DNA of 50,945 nucleotides from NCBI GenBank assembly GCA_947036815.1, contig CAMQRS010000006.1, positions 1-50,945 on the forward strand. The letters run 5' to 3'. Under the pieces are notes generated by a model. That model saw only the letters and a list, made by a program, of their open reading frames with translations. It was not told the DNA's origin and searched no databases. The position numbers were made by a program, and so were the translations under genes. Positions 17,459 to 26,470 of this stretch are shown here, piece by piece. The DNA comes from an uncultured Erysipelotrichaceae bacterium. GTDB taxonomy: Bacteria > Bacillota_I > Bacilli_A > Erysipelotrichales > Erysipelotrichaceae. Within the stretch, counting starts at the first letter, position 1. The number at the start of each line of letters is the position of its first letter.

Positions 17459-19393
17459 ATGAAAAAAAGAAATCCTTTAGCATTTATGCCGTATATAATG
17501 GTATTAATGGTGCTAGCGTTTATATGGAGTTATGGTGGAGAAAGCGAAGTAAAAGAGTTTACATACAATTCATTCGTTGAAAAAGCACCTGATTTAAAAT
17601 TTGACGATGTAAATATTGGAATTGGTGAGATGCTTATTGATGTTAGTGGTGAGTATGAAACGAAAAAAGATGATGAGAAGGTAATGGTTTCGTTTACTAC
17701 AACTATGCCTAAAACAGATGCTAATATTGAATGGTTAGAAGAAGTAGTATCTGAAGAAAAAAATAATGTGACTATTTATGAAGCGGATGTAGAATCAATC
17801 TGGATCACTTTATTATCGAATCTGTTACCACTTATTTTAATGGGTGTATTAGCTTACTTCTTATTTACTAAGATGGGTGCTGGAGGTCAAAACAAAGCGT
17901 TTGAATTCTCTAAATCTAAAGCTAAAGTAGAAGGTGATATCAAAGTTAGATTCAATGATGTTGCTGGATGTGATGAAGAAAAAGAAGAAGTTAAAGAAAT
18001 TATTGATTATTTAAAAAATCCTACTAAGTTCTCAGATATGGGTGCTAGAATTCCAAAAGGAATGTTAATGGTAGGTCCTCCAGGTACTGGGAAAACTTTA
18101 TTAGCGAAAGCAGTTGCGGGTGAGGCGGATGTGCCATTCTTCTCAATTTCAGGTTCTGATTTTGTTGAAATGTTTGTAGGTACTGGGGCTAGCCGTGTAC
18201 GTGATATGTTTAAGAAAGCAAAACAAGCAGCGCCTTGTATTGTATTCATAGATGAGATTGATGCAGTAGGAAGACAGCGTGGAGCTGGTATGGGAGGCGG
18301 AAACGACGAACGTGAACAAACCCTAAACCAATTATTAGTAGAGATGGATGGAATGGCAGAAAACACAGGTATTGTGCTTATTGCTGCAACTAATCGCCCA
18401 GATGTACTAGATCCTGCCTTATTACGTAGTGGTCGTTTTGATCGTCAAATTACAGTAAACTTACCTGATAAAAAAGGAAGAGGAGAAATCCTAGCTGTAC
18501 ATGCTAAAAATAAAAAATTAGCAACAGGTGTAACATTAGAAAGTTTAGCAAGTCGTACTCCAGGATTCTCAGGAGCCGACTTAGAAAACGTATTAAATGA
18601 AGGTGCTATTTTAGCAGTTCGTGAAAGTCGTAATGAAATTACGATGGATGATTTGGATGAAGCGATTGATCGTGTAATGATGGGTCCTGCAAAAAAATCG
18701 AAAAAATACAATGTAGAAGATAAAAAACTAGTTGCATACCATGAAGCGGGACATGCCGTTATTGGAATTAAATTAGAAGATGCTGACATGGTACAAAAAG
18801 TAACGATTATTCCTCGTGGAGACGCTGGTGGATATAACTTGATGACGCCTAGAGAAGAAAAATACTTCCACCGTGAAAAAGAATATTTAGCAAAAATTAC
18901 TGGTTTATTAGGTGGTCGTGTTGCTGAAGAACTAGTCTTTGGAGAAGTAAGTGCTGGAGCAGTTAATGATATTGAACAAATTACGAAGATTGCTAAAAAC
19001 ATGGTACGTGTATTTGGGATGTCAAGCTTAGGTCCTATCCAATATGCTGATGCAGGAGGTAATGTTTTCTTAGGAAGAGATTATGCAAATGGATCAAACT
19101 ATTCAGGTGAAGTAGCTAGTGAAATAGATAAAGAAGTTAGAAAAATTGTTGATGAATGTTATGAGAAATGTAAAATTATTTTAACTAAAAATAGAGATTT
19201 ATTAGAACTAATTGCAGTTACATTAATTGACATAGAAACATTAACGAATGAACAAATTAATAATTTAGTAGATCATGGAACAACGGAAGCTCTTGTAGTA
19301 GAAGTTGCTGAAGTGATTGATGAAACTACAGAAGTTGTAGAATCAGGCGCAGAAGAGGTTTTAGAGGCTTCTCAAGCGGATTCTGAAGAATAA
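17459..19393 (+). CDS. ftsH: ATP-dependent zinc metalloprotease FtsH
   Basis: A 644-residue membrane AAA+ protease for quality control of membrane and regulatory proteins. TM1 is at about 8-25 and TM2 at about 114-138 enclose a small outside domain. Walker A GPPGTGKT is at 206-213, Walker B IVFIDEID at 261-268, the second region of homology at [18 protein letters not shown], and the zinc site HEAGH at 428-432. The last ~35 residues are acidic and low-complexity. It starts 13 bases after hpt. Confidence 0.97.
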   Translation: MKKRNPLAFMPYIMVLMVLAFIWSYGGESEVKEFTYNSFVEKAPDLKFDDVNIGIGEMLIDVSGEYETKKDDEKVMVSFTTTMPKTDANIEWLEEVVSEEKNNVTIYEADVESIWITLLSNLLPLILMGVLAYFLFTKMGAGGQNKAFEFSKSKAKVEGDIKVRFNDVAGCDEEKEEVKEIIDYLKNPTKFSDMGARIPKGMLMVGPPGTGKTLLAKAVAGEADVPFFSISGSDFVEMFVGTGASRVRDMFKKAKQAAPCIVFIDEIDAVGRQRGAGMGGGNDEREQTLNQLLVEMDGMAENTGIVLIAATNRPDVLDPALLRSGRFDRQITVNLPDKKGRGEILAVHAKNKKLATGVTLESLASRTPGFSGADLENVLNEGAILAVRESRNEITMDDLDEAIDRVMMGPAKKSKKYNVEDKKLVAYHEAGHAVIGIKLEDADMVQKVTIIPRGDAGGYNLMTPREEKYFHREKEYLAKITGLLGGRVAEELVFGEVSAGAVNDIEQITKIAKNMVRVFGMSSLGPIQYADAGGNVFLGRDYANGSNYSGEVASEIDKEVRKIVDECYEKCKIILTKNRDLLELIAVTLIDIETLTNEQINNLVDHGTTEALVVEVAEVIDETTEVVESGAEEVLEASQADSEE

Positions 19394-19401
19394 TATAATG
19401 A

Positions 19402-19427
19402 AGAGTGCCTTGTGGTGCTCTTTTTTT
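19402..19427 (+). terminator. Rho-independent terminator after ftsH
   Basis: AGAGTGCC (19402-19409) pairs with GGTGCTCT (19414-19421, two wobbles) around TTGT, followed by seven T. Confidence 0.8.
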
Positions 19428-19434
19428 ATACATG

Positions 19435-19443
19435 TGGTATAAT
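19435..19443 (+). promoter_or_regulatory. Extended -10 promoter for ispD
   Basis: TGGTATAAT is a perfect extended -10, 29 bases before the ATG. No clear -35. Confidence 0.55.
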
Positions 19444-19471
19444 TTAGGTACTATAAATGAGGAGAAATACA

Positions 19472-20116
19472 ATGTTATATGATGTAATAATACTAGCAGC
19501 AGGTAAGGGAAGTAGAACGAATCTAGAGTATAATAAAATATTTTATAAAGATACATTAGGGATTAGTATATTGGAGCGTAGCGTAAGTGCTTTTAGTGCA
19601 GATGAGCATTGCCAACATATTATAATTACAACGAATATTGAAGAAATTGAGCAGGTGAAACTTCTGATGTCTAATGAAACTAAGGTGTCTTATGCATATG
19701 GTGGAGAAACTCGTCAAGAGAGTGTGTACAATGCATTAGCGTGTGTGCAAGCAGAGCATGTAATGATTCATGATGGGGCACGTTGCTTTTTAAGTAAAAG
19801 AATTATTGAATCGTGTAAAGAACAAATGGAACAACATAGTGCATGCGTCGTTATGGTTCCATCAATCGATACACTGAAAAGAATCATAAATGAGGTAGTT
19901 GTGGAAACGTTAGTGAGATGTGAATGTTACAGTGCCCAAACTCCACAGTGTTTTCAAACTCAATTAATTAAAGATTGTTACAAAAAAGGAAAAGAAGCAG
20001 GATTCGTGGCAACGGACGATACTTCTTTGGTAGAAAAATTCAGTGAAGAAAAGATATATATGGTTGAAGGAGACTATCGTAATATTAAAGTTACGACCCC
20101 AGGGGACTTGAAATAA
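19472..20116 (+). CDS. ispD: 2-C-methyl-D-erythritol 4-phosphate cytidylyltransferase
   Basis: A 214-residue enzyme of the MEP isoprenoid pathway (MEP plus CTP to CDP-ME). Start ATG 19472 is chosen because GAGGAG lies inside the longer reading from 19457. N-terminal nucleotide-binding AAGKGSRTNLEYNKIF, then MIHDGARCFLS and TDDTSLVEK, are IspD signatures. IspE, acting next in the pathway, is at 44047. A TarI-type cytidylyltransferase is the main alternative, but the short length and motifs favour IspD. Confidence 0.85.
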   Translation: MLYDVIILAAGKGSRTNLEYNKIFYKDTLGISILERSVSAFSADEHCQHIIITTNIEEIEQVKLLMSNETKVSYAYGGETRQESVYNALACVQAEHVMIHDGARCFLSKRIIESCKEQMEQHSACVVMVPSIDTLKRIINEVVVETLVRCECYSAQTPQCFQTQLIKDCYKKGKEAGFVATDDTSLVEKFSEEKIYMVEGDYRNIKVTTPGDLK

Positions 20117-20227
20117 ATAGATAAACTTTAAATACGCTTTGTTTGTGAAAAAATTCATAAATACACTTTATTTTTAAGTAAATATAGAGTATTATAAAGG
20201 TGTAAATCAATTAGGAGGAATTATATT

Positions 20228-21094
20228 ATGCCATTAGTATCAGCAAAAGAAATGCTTGTAAAAGCACATGAAGGTCACTACGCAGTAGGACAATTCAATA
20301 TTAACAACTTAGAATGGACAAAAGAAGTATTATTAGCAGCTCAAGAAATGAAATCACCTGTAATTTTAGGAGTTTCTGAAGGAGCTGGTAAATACATGAC
20401 TGGTTATAAAACAGTTGTAGCTATGGTTAGCGCAATGGTAGATTCTTTAGGAATCGATGTACCAGTTGCATTACACTTAGACCACGGATCATACGAAGGA
20501 GCTAAAGCTTGTATCGAAGCTGGATTCTCTTCAATTATGTTTGATGGATCTCATTACCCATTTGCAGAAAACTTAGCAAAATCAAAAGAAATTATTGAAA
20601 TTTGCCATGCAAAAAACTTATCTGTTGAATGTGAAGTTGGATCAATCGGTGGAGAAGAAGATGGTGTTATCGGTAACGGTGAAGTAGCAGACCCTAAAGA
20701 ATGTCAAATAATTGCTGACTTAGGAGTAGATATGTTAGCAGCTGGAATCGGAAATATTCATGGAAAATACCCAGCAAACTGGACTGGATTAAACTTTGAA
20801 GTATTAGCACAAATCCAAGATATTACAAATGGTAAACCATTAGTATTACATGGTGGTTCTGGAATTCCTGCAGACCAAATTGCTAAAGCAATTTCATTAG
20901 GAGTTTCTAAAATCAATGTAAACACTGAATTACAATTAGAATTTGCTGCAGCTACAAGAACTTATGTAGAAGCAGGAAAAGATAAAACAGGAAAAGGATA
21001 TGACCCTCGTAAATTATTAGCACCAGGATCATCTGCAATTAGATCAAAAGTTATCGCTATGATGACTGAATTCGGTTCAGTAAACAAAGCTTAA
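20228..21094 (+). CDS. fba: Class II fructose-bisphosphate aldolase
   Basis: A 288-residue zinc-dependent aldolase of glycolysis and gluconeogenesis. HLDHG holds Asp85 (catalytic) and His86 (zinc), followed by IMFDGSHYPFAENL; EVGSIGGEED, NIHG and LHGGSGIP are the remaining metal and phosphate-binding blocks. Length normal for the FbaA type. RBS AGGAGG. Codons are highly biased, as expected for a strongly expressed gene. Single-gene unit with a strong terminator. Confidence 0.96.
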   Translation: MPLVSAKEMLVKAHEGHYAVGQFNINNLEWTKEVLLAAQEMKSPVILGVSEGAGKYMTGYKTVVAMVSAMVDSLGIDVPVALHLDHGSYEGAKACIEAGFSSIMFDGSHYPFAENLAKSKEIIEICHAKNLSVECEVGSIGGEEDGVIGNGEVADPKECQIIADLGVDMLAAGIGNIHGKYPANWTGLNFEVLAQIQDITNGKPLVLHGGSGIPADQIAKAISLGVSKINVNTELQLEFAAATRTYVEAGKDKTGKGYDPRKLLAPGSSAIRSKVIAMMTEFGSVNKA

Positions 21095-21102
21095 TTTAAA
21101 AT

Positions 21103-21148
21103 AAATAAAAGAAAAAAAGTATCTATTGATACTTTTTTTCTTTTATTT
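21103..21148. terminator. Bidirectional terminator between fba and the flavodoxin gene
   Basis: A perfect 21-bp inverted repeat (21103-21123 against 21128-21148, loop TATT). It is A-rich on the left and T-rich on the right, so it works on both strands. Confidence 0.92.
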
Positions 21149-21584
21149 GGTATTGTTTAATCTCTTTCACTAAAGGAGTTGTATGTATTTTATCTATGGA
21201 TAGGTTACCTGTATAGATGCAATTTTTATTGAAATAGCGATACGTGTTAATATATGCCTTATGAATAAAAGATAGATCCTTCTCCTTTAATGTACCCACC
21301 ATATGATGGGATTTATATGTAGTTGACGTATATGGAGTTAATCCACAATCAAAGAAAATGACCTCCTTGTCTTTAAATAATTTTTTTTGTTTTTTAACAA
21401 ACCGTTCACCTTTGTGAACTCCTCTATATACCGGAGATCCAATGATGACTAAACTATAGTCTTCAATTAGAGCTGGAGTAAATGCCTCAATATCGAATAT
21501 AGTAGCATTTACTTGTTCAGATATCCAAATGGCATATTGTTTACACGTTGAATAACGACTATAATATAAAATAAGTACTTTCAT
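21123..21584 (-). CDS. Flavodoxin-domain protein
   Basis: A 153-residue flavodoxin-fold protein. The N-terminal FMN phosphate loop LILYYSRYSTCKQYA is followed by LVIIGSPVYRG and FFDCGL, matching flavodoxin_5/HemG-like proteins. It probably binds FMN and carries electrons or acts as an oxidase; partner unknown. On the reverse strand GAGGTG lies just before the ATG. The gene ends inside the shared terminator hairpin. It is convergent with fba and divergent from the glmU-like gene. Confidence 0.8.
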   Translation of the reverse strand: MKVLILYYSRYSTCKQYAIWISEQVNATIFDIEAFTPALIEDYSLVIIGSPVYRGVHKGERFVKKQKKLFKDKEVIFFDCGLTPYTSTTYKSHHMVGTLKEKDLSFIHKAYINTYRYFNKNCIYTGNLSIDKIHTTPLVKEIKQYQIKEKKYQ

Positions 21585-21701
21585 AATTTCACCTCGAGTG
21601 TATTATATCTTACATGTATCTGATAAATTTAAGTAATATTTGGAAGTATCTAAATAAAATGTAAAAAAATGTAGAATGTTGATGAAATTAAGTCAAAATT
21701 T

Positions 21702-21710
21702 TGATAGAAT
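21702..21710 (+). promoter_or_regulatory. Extended -10 promoter for the glmU-prs unit
   Basis: TGATAGAAT matches TGnTATAAT with one change, 26 bases before the chosen ATG. Confidence 0.4.
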
Positions 21711-21735
21711 ATATGAGTATAAAAGGAGTATGAAA

Positions 21736-22425
21736 ATGAACTGCACAAAAAAAGTAGATGTTTTTAATGAAAACAAGTTAATAACGAATAAGAAACATAT
21801 TGAAAACGGAGTATTTATTATGGATCCTAACAATACGTACATTGATGAAGATGTAGTTATTGGAGAAGGAAGTACTATTTATCCAAATGTGTTTATTGAA
21901 AAAGGAAGTACGTTGGGAAGTAATGTTACTATTTTACCTAATTCATTTATTAGTAATTCAACAATTGAAAATAATGTTGTTATTGATTCAAGTAAAATCA
22001 TTGATAGTAACGTAGGTAGTGATAGTGTCGTAGGACCGATGTCACACTTAAGAAATCATACAAATATTATCGGGAATGCAAGAATAGGTAATTTTGTAGA
22101 GTTCAAAAATACTAATTTTGGGCTAGGAAGTAAATGTGCTCACTTAACTTATATCGGAGATAGTGATGTAGGTAAAAAAGTTAACTTTGGTTGTGGTGTT
22201 GTAACTGTGAATTACGATGGTAAGAACAAGTTTAGAACAACAATTAAAGACGGATCATTTATTGGAAGTAATGTTAATTTAATTGCTCCAGTAGTGATCG
22301 GTGAAAATGCATTATTAGCAGCAGGTAGTACAATCGATAAAGATGTACCTGATGGTGATATGGGAATTGCTAGAAGTAGATTAGAAATCAAACCAGGATA
22401 TGGAACAAAATACAAAAATAAATAG
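21736..22425 (+). CDS. glmU: GlmU acetyltransferase half (left-handed beta-helix only)
   Basis: A 229-residue protein matching only the C-terminal half of GlmU (~456 residues in Bacillus). It begins in the linker helix (ITNKKHIENGVFIMDPNNTYID), then hexapeptide-repeat beta-helix, then the acetyl-CoA/GlcN-1-P site NFVEFKNTNFGLGSKCAHLTYIGD and GCGVVTVNYDGKNKFRT. The N-terminal uridylyltransferase domain is absent; upstream lies a flavodoxin gene on the other strand. It sits directly before prs, as glmU does in Bacillus. Start 21736 is 7 bases after AAGGAG; the ATG at 21730 is too close. It should make GlcNAc-1-P; UDP-GlcNAc formation must come from another protein. Confidence 0.88.
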   Translation: MNCTKKVDVFNENKLITNKKHIENGVFIMDPNNTYIDEDVVIGEGSTIYPNVFIEKGSTLGSNVTILPNSFISNSTIENNVVIDSSKIIDSNVGSDSVVGPMSHLRNHTNIIGNARIGNFVEFKNTNFGLGSKCAHLTYIGDSDVGKKVNFGCGVVTVNYDGKNKFRTTIKDGSFIGSNVNLIAPVVIGENALLAAGSTIDKDVPDGDMGIARSRLEIKPGYGTKYKNK

Positions 22426-22440
22426 GAGAAATTTAAAAAG

Positions 22441-23406
22441 ATGGAAAACAATAAGACAGTAATATTCGCACTAACATCAAGTGTAGAATTGGCAAAAGAA
22501 ATTTGTACACATGCAAAATTAACGTTAGGTAAATCTGAAGTTAAGCATTTTGCAGATGGAGAAATCTTAGTAGAAATTAACGAAAGTGTACGTGGTAAAA
22601 ATGTATATTTAGTACAATCTACGAATGCTCCAGTATCTAGTAATATCATGGAAGTATTGATTGCGATTGATGCGTGTAAACGTGCGAGTGCAAATACAAT
22701 TAACATTGTAATGCCGTACTTTGGATATGCAAGACAAGACAGAAAAGCAAAACCTAGACAACCAATTACAAGTAAGTTAATTGCAGGATTACTAGAAACA
22801 GCGGGTGCAACAAGAATTATAACTTGTGAATTACACGCTTCTCAAATTCAAGGATTCTTTGATATTCCAGCAGATGACCTAAGTGCTATTTGTATTATTG
22901 CGAAATATTTAAAAGATAAAGGATTGAATAAAGATGTAGTAGTAGTATCTCCAGATCATGGGGGAACTACAAGAGCTAGAAAATTAGCCGACTTATTACA
23001 AGCTCCGTTAGCAATTATTGATAAACGTAGACCGAAACCTAATGTGGCGGAAGCGATGAATTTAATTGGTGAAGTTGATGGTAAAAAAGCTATTGTTGTT
23101 GATGATATCGTTGATACAGCGGGTACTTTAATGACAGGGATTGATATGTTATATGCGAAAGGTGCTACCGAAGTGTATACTGCGTGTATACATGGAGTAT
23201 TGTCTGGACCAGCTATCGAAAGAATAGAAAATTCTAAAATTGTAGAATTTATTTGTACTAATACAATTGACCAAAATGAAAATACACCTAAACTAGCTAA
23301 AATGACAGTGTTAAGTGTTGGACAATTATTTGCAACTACAATTGATCAAATTGAAAATTCAAAATCAGTAAGTGATGCAATCAAACAATTTAATGAAGGA
23401 TTTTAA
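22441..23406 (+). CDS. prs: Ribose-phosphate pyrophosphokinase
   Basis: A 321-residue PRPP synthase (ribose-5-P plus ATP to PRPP), supplying purine, pyrimidine and NAD synthesis and the hpt reaction. Blocks: FADGEILVEINESVRGKNVYLVQS, YFGYARQDRKAKPRQPITSK, ELHASQIQGFF, SPDHGGTTRARKLADLL and the PRPP loop VVDDIVDTAGTL. Normal length. It follows the glmU-like gene by 15 bases. Confidence 0.97.
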   Translation: MENNKTVIFALTSSVELAKEICTHAKLTLGKSEVKHFADGEILVEINESVRGKNVYLVQSTNAPVSSNIMEVLIAIDACKRASANTINIVMPYFGYARQDRKAKPRQPITSKLIAGLLETAGATRIITCELHASQIQGFFDIPADDLSAICIIAKYLKDKGLNKDVVVVSPDHGGTTRARKLADLLQAPLAIIDKRRPKPNVAEAMNLIGEVDGKKAIVVDDIVDTAGTLMTGIDMLYAKGATEVYTACIHGVLSGPAIERIENSKIVEFICTNTIDQNENTPKLAKMTVLSVGQLFATTIDQIENSKSVSDAIKQFNEGF

Positions 23407-23460
23407 TTAGGGTTCTTTAATTACGAATGATGGTTAAATAAAAACAACCTATAAATATAT

Positions 23461-23497
23461 AAAAGATATGAAAATCAAAGACTTTCATATCTTTTTT
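23461..23497 (+). terminator. Rho-independent terminator after prs
   Basis: AAAAGATATGAAA (23461-23473) pairs with TTTCATATCTTTT (23483-23495), followed by T. Confidence 0.88.
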
Positions 23498-23527
23498 TGT
23501 GCTACAATAAGATAAAGAGGTGATAGT

Positions 23528-24142
23528 GTGAATCGCAAAGTTGTAATCACGATAAGTAGAGAGTACGGGAGTGGTGGAAGAGAACTGGGGAATAAGATAG
23601 GGAAGAAACTAAATATTCCTGTCTACGATAAAGAGATACTTAAAAATATGATTTGCAGTACAGAAGTTGATGAGGGATTACTAAATGAAGTAAGTAAATT
23701 CATTGAAAAAGACACATTTTATATTAAAAGAAAAAATAATAGAATCATTTCTACAATAGGGGAATTAGGAGTGCTAGGCATTCATGAAAAAATGTTTGAT
23801 GCCCAGAAAAAAATGATGCTGGAGGTAGCGAAGGAATCGTGCGTTATTATTGGTCGGTGTTCTGGACATATATTGAAAGATGAAAAAAATGTAGTAAGAG
23901 TATTTGTTAGGGCAAATTTGAAAGAGAAAAAAGAACGTGTTATTGATTTGTACAATGAAGATGAAAAAGAATTATCTAATAAATTAATGAGCGTGGATAC
24001 AGATAGAGCAAACTATTATAAGTACTTTACTAATGAAATATGGGGTAAACCGAGCAATTATGATCTAGTTATTAATACATCTAAATTAGATGTAGATAAA
24101 GCAGCTGATGTAGTAATTACTTATGCAAATAATATAAAGTAA
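23528..24142 (+). CDS. Cytidylate kinase-like protein
   Basis: A 204-residue P-loop protein of the cytidylate-kinase-like family (PF13189 type). It opens with VVITISREYGSGGRELGNKIGKKL, a P-loop variant (GSGGRELG) with the YDKEIL motif after it, and has VIIGRCSGHIL in the middle. True Cmk has a different P-loop and a CMP-binding insert, so the substrate is uncertain. Start is GTG 23528 with GAGGTGAT upstream. Monocistronic between two terminators. Confidence 0.8.
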   Translation: MNRKVVITISREYGSGGRELGNKIGKKLNIPVYDKEILKNMICSTEVDEGLLNEVSKFIEKDTFYIKRKNNRIISTIGELGVLGIHEKMFDAQKKMMLEVAKESCVIIGRCSGHILKDEKNVVRVFVRANLKEKKERVIDLYNEDEKELSNKLMSVDTDRANYYKYFTNEIWGKPSNYDLVINTSKLDVDKAADVVITYANNIK

Positions 24143-24214
24143 CAACAAAAATAATTTTATATTATAGGTCAATACAAAAGTGAGGATGACGATATTTGTT
24201 AATTCAGTAAATAT

Positions 24215-24249
24215 AAAAAGGAGTGTCTAATTCTGAGGCGCTCCTTTTT
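24215..24249. terminator. Rho-independent terminator
   Basis: A 13-bp stem with wobbles, AAAAAGGAGTGTC (24215-24227) against GGCGCTCCTTTTT (24237-24249). It probably serves the kinase-like gene and, by its symmetry, the convergent ribU gene. Confidence 0.8.
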
Positions 24250-24265
24250 GTTTGTATCCAGTTTT

Positions 24266-24853
24266 CTATTGTTTAAGAATGGGACTAACTTTTTTATAAA
24301 CTAAGATGATAACGATTGAGGTAATACTTGCTTTAATCATGTTGAATGGAATAACAGCAAAGATAATAAATGTCCATAAACCATTGATAGAAGGATTTAA
24401 AACATGCCCCATATCTATTAATGATTGTAGTGGTATTTGAAAGAAATATGAATACATTGGTAATAAGATGAAATAGTTCATTAGTGAAGATACGACGACC
24501 AATGAAATTCCTCCAATAACTAATCCTATATATGCTTGTTTCTTTGTTTTATTTAATCGATAGATGCTAGTAGCTGGTAATATAAATGATAAACCCATAA
24601 TGAAATTGGCAAATTCACCAACCCCAAGAGTAGAAGTTCCATTCAATAATAAGTTTACTAATATTTTAATTGCCTCTACACATATTGCGGGAATCACTCC
24701 CAAGCTGAATCCAGCTAAAATGGTAATGACCTCAGATAAATCTATTTTATAGAAGGGAGGGATAAACGGGAGGTTAATATCAAAGATTGATATAATACCG
24801 GCTAATGCTCCTAATATTGCTATTTTTGTTATAAATTGTGTTTTTTTGTTCAT
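24266..24853 (-). CDS. ribU: ECF transporter S component, riboflavin (RibU)
   Basis: A 195-residue, six-TM substrate-binding subunit of an energy-coupling-factor importer. Family features are the start TKIAILGALAGIISIFDINLPFIPPFYKIDLSEV and the conserved GVGEFANFIMG. Specificity is set by context: an FMN riboswitch lies directly upstream on the same strand, so riboflavin is the likely cargo. Start ATG 24853 (AAAGGA upstream) is chosen over an in-frame TTG 15 bases earlier. The shared EcfAA'T module is not in this window. Confidence 0.9.
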   Translation of the reverse strand: MNKKTQFITKIAILGALAGIISIFDINLPFIPPFYKIDLSEVITILAGFSLGVIPAICVEAIKILVNLLLNGTSTLGVGEFANFIMGLSFILPATSIYRLNKTKKQAYIGLVIGGISLVVVSSLMNYFILLPMYSYFFQIPLQSLIDMGHVLNPSINGLWTFIIFAVIPFNMIKASITSIVIILVYKKVSPILKQ

Positions 24854-24877
24854 ATTGTTTCCTTTCAAAAGAAAAAA

Positions 24878-24896
24878 CCTGCTTTAATATATCAGG
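24878..24896 (-). terminator. Short hairpin with T run in the FMN riboswitch expression region
   Basis: On the reverse strand CCTG and CAGG enclose an AT-rich loop and are followed by six T. The 4-bp stem is weak; a regulatory terminator is inferred. Confidence 0.35.
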
Positions 24897-24919
24897 GCTT
24901 AGTTGAAATAGGAAAAAAA

Positions 24920-25031
24920 GTCTTCTTTTATCCAGACTATACTGTCGCTACTAGAGTTTCGCTAGTTCAACCTTTCGGCTCGTGGAGTATGACCACCGGT
25001 GAGGAATTTCGCCTCGCCCTGAAGATTACTT
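24920..25031 (-). promoter_or_regulatory. FMN riboswitch (RFN element)
   Basis: Read on the reverse strand, the conserved RFN blocks occur in order: ATCTTCAGGGCGAGG, CGAAATTCCTCACCGGTGG, CTCCACGAGCC, then GACAGTATAGTCTGGAT and AGAAGAC. The 5' and 3' ends (ATCTTC and AGAAGA) close the base stem. FMN binding is expected to reduce ribU expression. Confidence 0.95.
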
Positions 25032-25078
25032 ATATAGTACATGATTATGCCGGTAGAATGCAAGAGGGATGCAATAAC

Positions 25079-25106
25079 ATTATAGGTATATATTTAATAT
25101 AATCAA
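25079..25106 (-). promoter_or_regulatory. Promoter for the FMN riboswitch-ribU transcript
   Basis: Reverse strand: TTGATT (25106-25101), a 16-base spacer and TATAAT (25084-25079), about 50 bases before the riboswitch core. Confidence 0.7.
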
Positions 25107-25147
25107 CTTATTGAATAAATTATAATTACCATCGAAGGAGTATCAAT

Positions 25148-26143
25148 ATGAAAAAATTTAAAAACATGAGTATAAAAACTAAGAAAAAAGTTGCGATTGG
25201 ATTAGGTGCTGTATTAGTAGTGATTATTGTGATAGTTGGCGGGAATTTATACATCGATTCTCTACTGAATAAAATGGCAGATGGAAAAGAGTTTAACGAA
25301 GAAGAAGTATATGTGTATGAAAATCCAGCGGATGTAGACACGATTCTATTGTTAGGTGTCGATATTGAAGAAAGTGATGGATCTGCTAGATCGGATGTAA
25401 TGAAACTAATTTCATTAGATAATGATAATGATAAAATCAAAATTACTTCTTTGCAAAGGGATAATTTAGTATATTTACCAATGATTGACATGTATAATAA
25501 TTTAAATCATGCGTATAAAAATGGTGGTGTACAATCAACATTAAGTACAATCAACTATAATTTTGACTTGGATGTTACGCAGTATATTTCGTTTAATTTT
25601 CAATCAGTGACAGAAATAGTAGATATATTAGGTGGAGTTTCTTTATATCTTACAGACGCTGAAGCATCTGTATTGGGAATAAGTGGTGGTGGACAATACA
25701 TTTTGGATGGAGAAGAAACGTTATCTTATATGAGAATTAGAAGTTTGGATAGTGACTATGTACGTATGGAAAGACAAAATAATGTAATTTCTTCTATACT
25801 AACTTCAGTAACTAGTAAGGATTTAGGATCAATAGTAAACTTAGCTAATAAGTGCATACCGTTTGTTGAAACAAATATACCAAATGATGATGTTAAATCA
25901 TATGTAATGAATGTTTTGGGGTATGACCTATCTACTATGCCTACCTTCCAATTTCCTAGTGATGCATCTAATTCAATACTAAAAACATTATACTTATATG
26001 GATGTGGACCTCATTATGTAATAGGTGATTTTGCTGGTGAAGTAGAATTACTACACAAAAACATATTTGAAATATCAAGATATGAAGTTAGTGAAAATGT
26101 TGATAAAGTAGACAAAGAAATTAAAGAATTAGCAGGGTACTAA
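25148..26143 (+). CDS. LytR-CpsA-Psr (LCP) family glycopolymer ligase
   Basis: A 331-residue membrane-anchored protein: short basic start, one TM (about 17-36), then the LCP domain. Motifs: ILLLGVD, SARSDVMKLISL (Arg/Asp of the pyrophosphate site), ITSLQRDNLVYLP, LNHAYKNGG, LGGVSLYLTD and LSYMRIRSLDSDYVRMERQNNVI. LCP enzymes move undecaprenyl-linked teichoic acids or polysaccharides onto peptidoglycan outside the membrane, which would complete the path opened by tagO at 11964. RBS GAAGGAG. Confidence 0.9.
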   Translation: MKKFKNMSIKTKKKVAIGLGAVLVVIIVIVGGNLYIDSLLNKMADGKEFNEEEVYVYENPADVDTILLLGVDIEESDGSARSDVMKLISLDNDNDKIKITSLQRDNLVYLPMIDMYNNLNHAYKNGGVQSTLSTINYNFDLDVTQYISFNFQSVTEIVDILGGVSLYLTDAEASVLGISGGGQYILDGEETLSYMRIRSLDSDYVRMERQNNVISSILTSVTSKDLGSIVNLANKCIPFVETNIPNDDVKSYVMNVLGYDLSTMPTFQFPSDASNSILKTLYLYGCGPHYVIGDFAGEVELLHKNIFEISRYEVSENVDKVDKEIKELAGY

Positions 26144-26170
26144 TTAAACTCGAATGTTTTATAAGATTAA

Positions 26171-26208
26171 GAAAGATGAGAAACTCATGTGTTTTTCATC
26201 TTTCTTTT
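26171..26208 (+). terminator. Rho-independent terminator after the LCP gene
   Basis: A 14-bp stem (26171-26184 with 26191-26204, one G-T pair), followed by TTTT. Confidence 0.85.
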
Positions 26209-26440
26209 GTAATAGAAGGATAAATCTACTTTATCATAAATGTTAGGACAGTGTTGATGATTAAAACAATCAGAATCATTTGCTGGTAACTTTGTCTTTA
26301 GTAAAATGAAAATTGGGTATACGTGAATCAGCAACTAAGGTTGTTATCTGTTTAACTGTGTAATAAGAATGGTATAAAATATCTAAGTGTAGAGCGTATA
26401 ATTTAAAAATATAGGCATATGAATATAAAATAACAAAAAA
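26209..26440. other. Intergenic stretch without recognised feature
   Basis: AT-rich DNA between the LCP terminator and the promoter region of the glycyl-radical gene. No convincing open frame, hairpin or repeat was seen. Confidence 0.5.
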
Positions 26441-26444
26441 ATAG

Positions 26445-26450
26445 TATACT
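26445..26450 (+). promoter_or_regulatory. Possible -10 for the glycyl-radical gene
   Basis: TATACT lies about 20 bases before the ATG and close to the GAGGTGAT ribosome-binding site. No -35 is evident. Confidence 0.3.
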
Positions 26451-26470
26451 ATAAGTGTGAGGTGATAATT

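Noticed and set aside
24181-24229. Tiny forward frame beginning at ATG 24187
   Set aside because: It has about 14 codons, no proper RBS and ends inside a terminator stem.
24836-25102. 88-codon forward open frame over the ribU leader
   Set aside because: It lies on the antisense strand of a clear FMN riboswitch and has no RBS. The frame is a by-product of the structured RNA sequence.
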